Source: Zonotrichia leucophrys gambelii (taxonomy: Eukaryota > Chordata > Aves > Passeriformes > Passerellidae). Taken from it: DNA of 64,000 nucleotides. The stretch's first letter is position 1. Every line of letters begins with the position of its first letter. The position numbers and the translations under genes are program-made. This document shows, piece after piece, positions 38,901 through 50,900 of the stretch. The DNA lies in contig NC_088173.1 of NCBI RefSeq assembly GCF_028769735.1, positions 69,872,463 to 69,936,462 on the forward strand, in the 5' to 3' direction. Below the pieces are notes generated by a model. It worked only from the letters and a program-made list of their open reading frames with translations, was not told the origin of the DNA and searched no databases.

Positions 38901-41900
38901 TTAGTTACTACCTCAGCAAGCTGAAGAATTACAACCTGAGACAAAAACAAGTGATATAAAAGCCTCACCCTCACTGTTTTTAGCACAGCTGGATCAAGAG
39001 AACCCAAGTGTACCTGTCATAACTTCATCCTCACAAGTTTCTTGTTGCTTGAGAGGAAATTACGTTTTTGATAGAAATATCAGATGGATGGGTCACTTTC
39101 TGCTCCAAAATGCAGTGGGTGCAGATTTGAATATTGAAAATAATAATTTACTACCTCTGTATTAAATGATTAAATGATTCCTTATTAAATGATTAAATGA
39201 AATTCCGTATTTCTGTATTAAATGATTCCTTATCCTTATCCATCTGGACAAGGAATCATTTAATACAGGAATATGGAATTTACAAGTAAAAGAAACCATA
39301 CAAGTAAAATTGAAGCTACAGAAAGGACAATGAAGTTTTCAAGGTTTTGATCTCAGTGCCCAGGGTTTGGGGGTGTTTTTTCCTCCCCCATTGCTCTGGG
39401 AGAGATTTGAGTGCTGGCACAAACCCAGCACAGGCAGCAGAAACCGTGGGCTACAACCTCACCCTCAAAGCTTCTTTCTCATTCTGGAATTGAAATCTGA
39501 TTGTTAGATGGAAAACAGAAAACCCTCATGCTAACCACAACTCCAAAGTCTGCAAGTGCAGCTTGGGGGACATTTCCTAGAGTCAGCAGAACTGGCTCCC
39601 AACAGGCAGAAAATTCTGAGGTGGCAACAGATTTGTACCTGCCTGCACTTTGGGATTGTCACAGGGACACAGGGATGGTCAGGGCATCCCCACACCCTCC
39701 CTGAGCTCAGGGCTGAGAAATCTCTTGGTGAAGAAATCACTTCTTGGCAGAAGTCAGAGTGACACACAGAAGGATCAGGCAGCTTTGCCCAAAGTTCAGC
39801 ACAAGCCCAGAGTGGAAATTCCACAGATGGAACAGAAATTTACCAGTAAAAATTGCAACAAATTCAAACAAACAGAAAAAAAAAAATCTGCTTTGGTTGC
39901 AGATGTTCAGAAGTTTTCAAAGGCAAGAGTGGAGAAACCAGACTGGCTTGGGTTTGGTGTTTCTGACTAAATTGCCAAATAATTTTGCTCTTCAGCCCTG
40001 GTGCTGCACTGGGTTCTCTTTCCAAGGAGTCAATGAATTCTTTAGCACAAAACTCTGCTGTGGAGAGAACTTGCCATTCCAGCTGGTTCAAATGCAAGCA
40101 GCAACTAGGTAAAACTGCTCTATACTGCAGTGACACAGAGAAAATGCAAAAAAAAAGGGATAAATCCCAGAGTGATTCCACATGTCCACAGAGAAAGCTT
40201 TAAAAATTCAACACATCCTTTTGTAAGGGAAAAACCTTTACAAAAGACAGGTATCTTAATCCCTTACCTAAGACAGGCAGCTCAGGGCCAGGCTGAAGGA
40301 TTTGCAGCACAGAGGGTGGCAAATCCCAATTTTTTAATAATGGCCACTGGGCACCTCAGTGCTGGGGAATCAGGGACAGCTGCTTCTCCTCTGCCCAAAT
40401 CCCTGCTCATTCTCCAAAGGCTTTGCTGCTCCTGCCGTGCACCTGTGCTCAGCCACTTGGAGAAACCATCCCCAAATATGAATAAAACCACCCACAGAAG
40501 CAAAAAAAGCAAGAAGCTGGTATAATTTGGGTAAGAAATTAGGGAAAACAAATAAAAGAAGGCATGTCATTTCAAAGGGAACTTCATGCAAAAGCAGCAG
40601 CACTTGCATCTGATGTGCAGAAAGCTGCAAAAGAATTATTTATAAAGCCCAATGACACAGATTCTTCTATTGCTAAAGTGACAAAGTAAGATAAGATAAG
40701 ATGAGCTATTTGCTTTGACAGCTTCACTGTCGGCCCTCAGCATTCAAACTTTTGATGTCTGGAGTTGAAAAGTGAGTATTTTTAGATTCCATTTTCTTTC
40801 CAGGATGTTATCACACGAGAAGAAATAACCAAAGTTGAAAAGTTCACACCTGTCCAATCTCCATCTGTGAAACTGCTGAACATAATTAGCTGGAAAAGGA
40901 CATTCACCTGCCAACGTGAGGCTTCCTCCAAACTGCAGGGCAAGAAAAGCTGAATAAAGTGCAAATTGACCCTAATGAAGGCATCACAGAGGTGTGTGCT
41001 CAGTGCTTTCACCTCCTGCACACCACAAATCACCCTGGTCTCCACTGCAAACTGCAGAACTTGGGCACAAAGCCTGAACACTTCACCCACGATCTGAAAG
41101 TAGAAAGAATCCAGGGGGTGAATCATGGTGATCTCATCCCTCCAGCAATAAAGAGAATCATGTGTCAAGCTTCACCAGAAAAGGGAATTATACTTACAGG
41201 ATGTAGAAAGATCTTATTTATCACCATATTTTTGTCTACAGCACAGAGATGTAGCTGTGAACTGTAAATGCAGCTCAGGATTTACACAACACATTGTCAA
41301 CAACGTGCTGGCAAAATGCTGCAGGCTGTGGTGATCTCCTCTTGATCCTGAGCACCACCTGGATGGCTCCTTGGAGAGAGAACTCCATGCTCTGCAGAGG
41401 TTCCATTGGCAATTAATGCTTCCCACTAATTCAAAAGGAATCAGCAATGCACTACAGCTTGTTGTTCAATGCAAGGTGTGGATTCTCTTTTCCCAAATTT
41501 AAAGAATTCCCAGAATGACCAGGTTGGAAGAGACCTTCAAGATCAAGTCCAACCCAGCCCCAACACCTCAACTCAACCCTGGCACCCAGTGCCACATCCA
41601 GGGATGGGGATTCCACACCTCCCCAGGCAGAACATTCCAGAACTTTATCACTCTTTCTGTGAAAAACTTTTTCCTGATATCCAACCCTTGGTGCAGCTCG
41701 AGGCTGTGTCCCCTGGTTGTGTCAGTGCTGCTGGAGACAGAGACCAACCCCAGCTGAGCACAGGCACCTTTCAGGAGCTGCAGAGAGTGATAAGGTCACC
41801 TAAATTAATGTAATTTAATTTAATTCCCTGCATGGCTAAGGAGGAAACTTCCTAAAAAGTTTTTAGGAATGATGTGAATGGTCTGGCATCACAAAAAGAG

Positions 41901-44900
41901 ACCAACCCCACCTGACTGCAGCCACCTTTCAGGGAGTTGTAGAGAATGATAAACTCAGGTAATTTAAATTAAATTAATAAATTAATTAAGGTAATTTAAT
42001 TTAATTCCTTGCATGGCTAAGGAGGAAACTTCCTAAAAAGCTTTTAGGAATGATGTGAATAGTCTGGCATCACAAAAAGAGACCAACCCCACCTGACTGC
42101 AGCCACCTTTCAGGGAGTTGTAGAGAATGATAAACTCAGGTAATTTAAATTAAATTAATAAATTAATTAAGGTATTTTAATTTAATTCCCTGTATGGCTA
42201 AGGAGGAAACTTCCTAAAAAGTTTTTAGGAATGATGTGAACAGTCTGGCACCACAAAAAGAGACCAACCCCACCTGACTGCAGCCACCTTTCAGGGAGTT
42301 GTAGAGAATGATAAACTCAGGCAATTTAAATTAAATTAATAAATTAATTAAGGTATTTTAATTTAATTCCCTGTATGGCTAAGGAGGAAACTTCCTAAAA
42401 AGTTTTTAGGAATGATGTGAATAGTCTGGCATCACAAAAAGAGACCAACTCCACCTGACTGCAGCCACCTTTCAGGGAGTTGTAGAGAGTGAAAAATTAA
42501 GGTAATTTAAAATAATTAAATTAATTAAGGTCATTTAATTTAATTCCCCGCATGGCTAAGCAGGAATACAGAAGTTTTTAGGAAGGATGTGAAGGGTCTG
42601 GCACCACAAATATCCTCCAGGTGAATTCTGCAGGATTCACCTCAGGAAGAGGCAGAGGTTTAATGTAAGTGGCATAGAGAGAAAAGAGATGAAGTAGGGA
42701 GAGAAGATAGGTTGTTATTTTACTGTAAATTTTTTATACTTTCTCAGTGATTTCTCAGGGGTAGTTCCTCACAGCACTGACTCTTCTTCACAGCACAGTT
42801 AACAAACTCTAGATCTCTTCTTAACAAGTAAACTCACTCTTTTATAACACTCACCTTTATTGGATACAGCTGTGCCTGCTAATGGCAGGCTTGTTCTTAA
42901 TCTTTACAGAATCACAGAATGATGAGGTTGGAAGAGACCTCTCAGATCATCCAGTCCAACCCATGCCCTCACACCTCACCCAGACTTTAGCCCCAAGTGC
43001 CATGGCCAGGCTTTTTTAAACACATCCAGAGATGGTGATTCCACCACCTCCCTGGGAAGAGCATCCCAGTACTTTATTATTCTTTCAGTGAAAAATTTTT
43101 TCCTAATATCCAACCTATACCTTCCTTGATGCAACTTCAGACTGTGTCCTCTGGTTCTGAGGACAATTAATTCGTAATTGATACAACTACAACTCCTCAA
43201 AAATAAAATTACTTTCTACACTATCTATATTTTTTTACATTTTATCCTCCCACAAAGACAGAGCATGGTGAAACTGCAAATAACCCATCAGCAAAACTCA
43301 ACAACTTCCTCCAGGAGGCAGCTGCACCCCTTGCCCAGCTTTAACACCTGCAGTGAAGCTTTGTTTCAATGCCTGCAAGATGAGCTTGTAAGAGATGGAT
43401 AATGAGATGATTGGCTCTGGCAATTAAGGGATGACTATTGTGTGAACATTAAGAAAAGCTTTAGTGATGTATGGTTATGTTATTGTGGTTTAGATGCCCT
43501 CTGCTCTCCCCACAGTTCCCTTTCCCCTGTACTGTTGCCATCACACAGCCTGGGCTGTCCAGGACAGGTACAAAGAAGCTGCACAGGTGTCCCTGGCATG
43601 GGGCAGTGGGAATGGAAAAGCTTGGGGGTGCTGAGGGGGCGAGGCAGGGCAACACCTGACCCCCAATCCAGTGACAGGAAAGCAGTTTGCACTGATAAAT
43701 GGCACAGAAGAGCTGAATGACAGACTCTGGGAGGGGCCAGGGCTGGCTGATGCAACCCCAGGGGTATAAAAGATGAGCATCCATCTTGAAGGTGAACTGG
43801 CTGTGTGGTATCCATGAGGGGCAGTTCAGAGCGCTGTGCATTTTTCCTTATGTACTCCTTTTGTTAATAAACCTTTTTAACTTCTCAAAGTGAGTGGTTG
43901 CCACTGCCAAGCTGCAGGCAGAGTTACCTTCCAGCCCCTCCTGGGCCTGCTGGGCCCTCCTCTGTGCCATCAGCCTGGCGCCCATGTTCCTGCGGCGCCG
44001 GGGCGCCCCCTCAGCCCGCGGCTCCTCCTGGGCCCGCGGCCTGGCCCCTGCTGCTGCTGCTGCCCCGTGCTGCTGCTGCTCATCCTCAGCTGCAAGAAAA
44101 ACAGAAAATATTCTTGTTAAAGCCGACTCTCCCTTCTGCCTCTGTTTCCGAGTTAGCAAACAGCACGGACACAAAAGCGTGGTTTTCTTTCTTGTGCAAA
44201 GTGGCTTTTCACAAATAAGAAAATGAATGTGTTATGTTAGAAAGTTATCCTTTATTATTAATTGTATTTATTTAATTTTACTTATTAATTTAATTAATTC
44301 ATTATATATTTTTTATTTCTTCAGTATTAATTTCCTTAACTAGTGTGTTAAATATAGCCTTAGGTTATAACATAATGTTAAAATAGAAACTATGCTATGT
44401 AAGAGACTTTTTTTTAAAGAGAGGACTCACACCAAGATAGCAGCCACAGGACACCTGAATCTTTCAGAGAAAAAGAATTTATTGCTCCATTATCAGAAGA
44501 AACAAACTCTTTGTTCTTATTGTCTCATATTGTCCTAAATCCTAATTGTCCAAATTTTTATTACTCTAGTTATATTACTATTTTTATAACCATTTTATTA
44601 CTATTAAACTTTTAAAATTCTAAAAACAAGTGATTGGCATAGTTTTTCACACTATGTAAGATACTTTTTTTAGAGAGGAATGAGGAACTTGCAGTGAGAT
44701 AGCAGCCACAGGACACCTCAATCTTTCAGAGAAAAAGAATTTATTGCTCCGTTATCAGAAAAAGCGAACTTCTTCCTGCCTCACTCAGGATTCAGAGGAA
44801 GAAGCTGACACTGACCAGACAGAATCCTTTGTTTGAATGGAATTTTTGCATCATGTATGAGGTGTATGAATATGCAACATTTAAGGATTAATCCTCTGTT

Positions 44901-47900
44901 CATGTGGGTCCTTTTTTGGGCTTATTTTGCCCAGAAAGAGGTACCTGGACTGTCTGTAACTCTTTGTTTTTACTGTCTTATTGTGCTAACCCTAATTGTC
45001 CAAATTTTTTTCTTCCTCTAATTTTATTACTATTTTAATAACAGTTTTATTACTATTAAACTTTTAAAATTTTAAAAACAAGTGATTGGCGTTTTTCACA
45101 TTTCTGAAGTATTTTGATTTTTTTTATTTGAATTTGTACTTGTGTAACGTAGATTCATCTGACTGAAACCTCAGAGGCTGAATGTTTCAGAGAGGAATGT
45201 GTAAAGCATTCCACATGAAACAAACCCTGAAGAGCAAAAAGGGATGACAAATTACAGCTGAAATAAACATTTCATTCTGCCCTGCTGGTTTCAACTCCCC
45301 AAATCACAAACAAGACATGAAGGGCCACTGCAGCTCTCACTGCTATTTTCTCTGCCTATGCTGCAGTTACTAATTAAGATCTGGCAAATTAAGAATATCC
45401 TGACAGGAGCAGCTGGGAGGATGGGACTGACCAGTGGGTTAATTTCAGATGTTTTCCATAGAAAACTCTCAGATTTTTTTTTTTGAGGCTTCCTGTTGCT
45501 TTTAACTATGGCAGTAATGCAAAGAAAAAAACCCAAAACCACATAATGGTAAAATGGCATCATCCTTGATACCTGCTTTGCATATTCTGTTGATAAGCCT
45601 AACTGATATCTGTAACCTGCAAAGTAATAACTTTTAAGCTTTAATTGAAGCAAATATTGAAATGGTCTCATGGAAACTGCAGAACAAGTCACTCACTCCA
45701 ACCAGGACACATTTATTTTGTGATCTGACAGATTATGGTGTGTAAGCTCTGTGCCAAGTCTCCAGCACCCCTGATCCAAACAATGCCCCCTAAAAAAACT
45801 CCTATTAGCATATCTGCCATCAGAAAATGGGATTTGTTGTGAGTGAATTTATGCAGCACCAAGGGTGAGCCTGCAGCTCTCACTGCCATTTTCTCTGCCT
45901 ATGCTGCAGTTACTAATTAAGATCTGGCAAATTAAGAATATCCTGACAGGAGCAGCTGGGAGGATGGGACTGACCAGTGGGTTCCTTTTAGAAGTTTTCC
46001 ATAGAAAACTCTCAGATTTTTTTTTTGAGGCTTCCTGTTGCTTTTAACTATGGCAGCAATGCAAAGAAAAAACCCCAAAACCACAAAATGGTAAAATGCC
46101 ATCATCCTTGATACCTGCTTTGCATATTCTGTTGATAAGCCTAACTGATATTTGTAACCTGCAAAGTAATAACTTTTAAGCTTTAATTGAAGCAAATATT
46201 GAAATGGTCTCATGGAAACTGCAGAACAAGCCACTCACTCCAACTCAGGACCCATTTATTTTGTGATCTGACAGATTATGGTGTGTAAGCTCCAGCACCC
46301 CTGAGCCAAACAATGCCCCCCTAAAAAAACTCCTATATCTGCCATCAGAAAATGGGATTTGTTGTGAGTGAATTTATGCAGCACCAAGGGTGTGCCTGCA
46401 GCTCTCACTGCCATTTTCTCTGCCTATGCTGCAGTTACTAATTAAGATCTGGCAAATTAAGAATATCCTGACAGGAGCAGCTGGGAGGATGGGACTGACC
46501 AGTGGGTTCCTTTCAGAAGTTTTCCATAGAAAACTCCCAGACTTTTTGAGGCTTCCTGTTGCTTTTAACCATGGCAGTAATGCAAAGAAAAAACGCCAAA
46601 ACCACATAATGGTAAAATGCCATCATCCTTGATACCTGCTTTGCATATTCTGTTGATAAGCCTAACTGATATTTGTTACCTGCTCAGTCATGCAAAGTAT
46701 TAACTTTTAAGCTTTAATTCAAGCAAAATATTCAAATGGTCTCATGGAAAACTGCAGAACTCAGGACACATTTATTTTGTGATCTGACAGATTATGGTGT
46801 GTAAGCTCCAGCACCCCTGATCCAAACAATGCCCCCTAAAAAAACTCCTATTAGCATATCTGCCATCAGAAAATGGGATTTGTTGTGAGTGAATTTATGC
46901 AGCACCAAGGGTGAGCCTGCAGCTCATCTCAGCTATTTCAGCCCTCAAAGTGCTGATTTTGGGGCTGGATTGTGGGGCTGCAGCCCCCAGCTCAGCAGGG
47001 CCACCTGGGGCAGGCTGTGGCCAGCAGAGATGTCACAGGGATGTCAGCAGGTCCCCACAGGCTGTGACATTTGGAACTGAGCCACTGCCCTGTCACACTG
47101 CTGTCACCCTCCTGGTGCCATCCACCTGTGCACACAGAACAGGGCTGGGAGAAATCACTGAGTGCAGAGATGCCAAAGTGCTGTTCCAATTTGGAATCCT
47201 ACAGGAAACCTTTTCCAGAAGAAGCAGAGCACATCACTTCTTGGACACTGATAAATGCCAAAAACACTCTGCAAAAAGCTTTTTATACAAATGAAGTATT
47301 TCACTTCCTAACTTCTTGAGATATGATGCAATTCAAACCTCAGCTTTCTTTCACCTGCAAGCTTCAGTAATTCCCAAAATGGTGCAGACAGAACAGGGCT
47401 GGGAGAAATCACTGAGTGCAGAGATGCCAAAGTGCTGCTCCAAGGCTCGCCCTGTCCTACTCACAGCTTATCTGGAATGCTACAGGAAACCTTTTCCTGA
47501 AGAAGCAGAGCACATCAGTTCTTGGACACTGATAAATGCTCTGCAAAAAGCTTTTTATACAAATATTTCACTTCCTAACTTCTTGAGATATGGTGCAACT
47601 CAAACCTCAGCATCCTTTCACCTGCAAGCTTCAGTAATTCCCAAGATGGTCCTGCCCAGCAGCTCAGCTGTGCAGCTCCAGCACTCATTCATTCTGCTTT
47701 TGGTTCCTGTTGTCCTGTGAAACAGAGACTGCTTTGCATTTTATGAAAGAGGAATCTATTTATAAGCCATGTATTTATTTCAAACACAAGAGCTCAACCC
47801 TCACAGAGAAAAACATGTGAACCAAGCTCTCAGCTTTTCTCCATGAACTCTCTACAGGAGACTCAGCAATTCCTCCAAGTGACCAGTGTGGGGTGGGCTC

Positions 47901-50900
47901 AGGATGTACCAAACCCCACCACACCTGACCCACAGCACAGCCAAACACACAGAGCAGCTGCTGGACAGTATTTGTCACATTAACAGAAGACACCAAGCCA
48001 CTGTGGATTGTCATTTTGTAGGAAATTCAATGTTTTAATGAAGATTTTTTTCTTCCTTCCAGTTTTTAAAAGATTTCTCCTGAGTGCAGATTCTTTTGCA
48101 GCAGCACACAGCTGGTTGAAGATGAGCCAGTGGCACCTGGCTTGTGGCAGCAGGGCCAGGGCAGTGCCTGTCCCCTGTGCTGGCACTGCTGGGGCACCTC
48201 CAGTCCTGGGGACAGTTTTTGAGCCCCTCACAACAAGACCTGGAGGGGCTGGAGAGAATCCAGGGAAGGGAACAGAGTTGGGGAAGGGTCTGGAGCACCA
48301 GGAGGGGCTGAGGGAGCTGGGAAGGGGCTCAGCCTGGAGCAAAGGGGGATCAGGGGGGCCCTTGTGGCTCTGAGGGGACAGCTGGGGGGGTCGGGCTGTG
48401 CTCCAGGAACAGGGACAGGAGGAGAGGGAACGGCCTCAGGCTGGGCCAGGGGAGGGTCAGGTTGGATATTTGGGAACATTTCTTCACCAAAAAGGCTCTC
48501 CAGCCCTGGCACAGCTGCCCAGGGCAGTGTTGGAGTCCCCATCCCTGTGGAGATTTAAAATCCATGTGGATTTGGCACTTGAGGACATGGTCAGTGGTGG
48601 CCTTGGCAGCACAGGGTTAATGGTTGGACTGCCTGACCTCAGAGGGCTTTTCCAACCTTTCTGACAGGAGCATTCTCGAGCTTCTGTTTGCCAGGCACTC
48701 AGCTGGGCAGGGATTTGGAAAACATGAATGTTCCTCACTGCATTTCTCCCTGTCCTTCACAGAAGCAGGAGAAAATCCTCATTTCCTCTGCTGTGCCACA
48801 CCTGGACCCGCTCCCTCAGGGGTCAGGGCTGTGCCTACGTGACTCCAGACACAGCTTTTGTTCAGAATGCTGAAAGTTCAGCTGTGCTTCCCTCCCCCTG
48901 AGCTGTGACACACAGAGGGGAGGCTTCACACAACAGAGGACACACTTAAAAATCCCTTTTCCTTCTCCTTGGGGCTGGACTGACCATCAGATCTGAGCTG
49001 AACAATGATTTGCTCTGAGGTCTGGCCCTGCTGGGTTTTTTTTCACCTCCTCCTGCAGCACACAGGGTGGGGTTTGGCTGCTGCTCCACTTATCTGAGCA
49101 CATCTCTTCATTTTCCTGGGGCTGCAGAGAGGTCCCAGCAGTGGCACCCCAGGCCAGTCAGATCATGCAGAGATTAGTCACACAAGCACTAATTAGCCTT
49201 GATTAGCCTGAGTGAAAATTAACGGCCAGCATTAAAGAGGTGAGACAAGCCATCCAGAAGCTTTGCAGAATGACAGGCCAGGCTGAATTAATGAGATAAA
49301 CCCCTCTAATTAACAGGTAATACAAACAAAACACTCAACAGCTGTCTGGGAAAGGGACACGGGCTCAGTTTGTATTTGTGGTGCCCAGGGTCTGACTCAG
49401 CCCTGAAAACCCCAGAAGATTTTTGTGCTGGGCACTGCAGCTCTGCCTGGGTGCTCAGGAAGCATCAGTGCAGATTATTTCAGCTGATTTGTCAGCCAGG
49501 GCACAGCAGCAGCTCTGAGACTCTGCTTGTGTCTCCTTCCTGAAGGGAGAGAGAACACAACTGTGCTCTGCCAGCAGAAATCCCTCCTGAACTGGATGTG
49601 AAACTGCAAAAACCACCATGGAACTGTTATGAACAAAAATTCGGTTAATATTTTTTTTTGTGAGAAAGAGTTACAGAGACGCAGCCAGATCTGTCTCTGC
49701 CAGGGTTCTTAGTGCTTTGTTATTGTAATCACAGGTCGTTGAGGCTTATCTCCTCTTTTGTATTAGTAAAAGGCCTGTCTGGGTGGGGTGATGGCCCTTC
49801 CCCGAGGCACTGCGCTCTTCCAACATAGGGAAGACACCTGAGAGGGTGGGGGGGGTTATGCAAAGTGACTCCGAGACCAGCAGGCTTTGGGACCTCGACT
49901 CCAAAATGCAACGAGAAAACCCCAAAAACAACGAGCCAAATAAGAATTGAGAGACTAAAGTGGTGTCTGGACATGAGGAGCCGATTGCTGAGCCTGCGGA
50001 GATGTGGAGCCCCTCTCGCCCTGAGCACAGAGTCATCCCAACGCCGGGACCAGGCGGCCGACGAGGCTGAGAGGACCAAGATCTGACGGGGACATCACGC
50101 CCTAAAGGAGGGCTGGATGCCCCGGCTTTGCCCCCAGGGGACAGAGCTGCGCAGATTCTTCTCCTCTGAGTCGCCCTGGGAGACTCGACGGGGACTGCAG
50201 CCCTGCCGACCCACTGATCACTTTTATTAAAGGCATTAAAAAGGTGAAGAAGTCTCCTGGCCCTGTTTATTTCAGGAACCATTCAGAGAACAGATCAGAA
50301 CCTCATTTTGCGCTCTCCAGGTAGAAATCTACCCCTTCACAACATTGTGCAGACTTTTGCTTACAGCAGAGATGTTTTTTTAGAGAGCAGCCCCTTGTCT
50401 ATCACAGCAGCGTCCTCTCAGCTCCACCAGGTGACCCAGCCCTGCCGAGCCACTCAATCCTGAGCTGATCACTTTTAATAAAGGCATTAAAAAGGAGAAG
50501 AAGTCTCCTGGCCCTGTTTATTTCAGGAACCATTCAGAGAACAGATCAGAACCTCATTTTGCACTCTCCAGGTAGAAATCTACCCCTTCACAACATTGTG
50601 CAGACTTTTGCTTACAGCAGAGATGTTTTTCTAGAGAGCAGCCCAGAAATCTGCCCCTTCACAACATTGTGCAGACTTTTGCTTACAGCAGAGATGTTTT
50701 TCTAGAGAGCAGCCCAGAAATCTGCCCCTTCACAACATTGTGCAGACTTTTGCTTACAGCAGAGATGTTTTTCTAGAGAGCAGCCCCTTGTCTATCACAG
50801 CAGCGTCCTCTCAGCTCCACCAGGTGACCCTGGGCTGGCAGCAATGGAGGCCGCAGGGACAGGGACACAGCTCCACCTGCTGCACCCTCACACGTGGTGG

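Noticed and set aside
43461..43841. Overlapping frames upstream of exon 2
   Set aside because: They lie in the U3 part of LTR8 and are open on both strands by chance.
49746..50282. 178-codon minus-strand frame
   Set aside because: Falls within the probable LTR6, which is antisense to it and non-coding.
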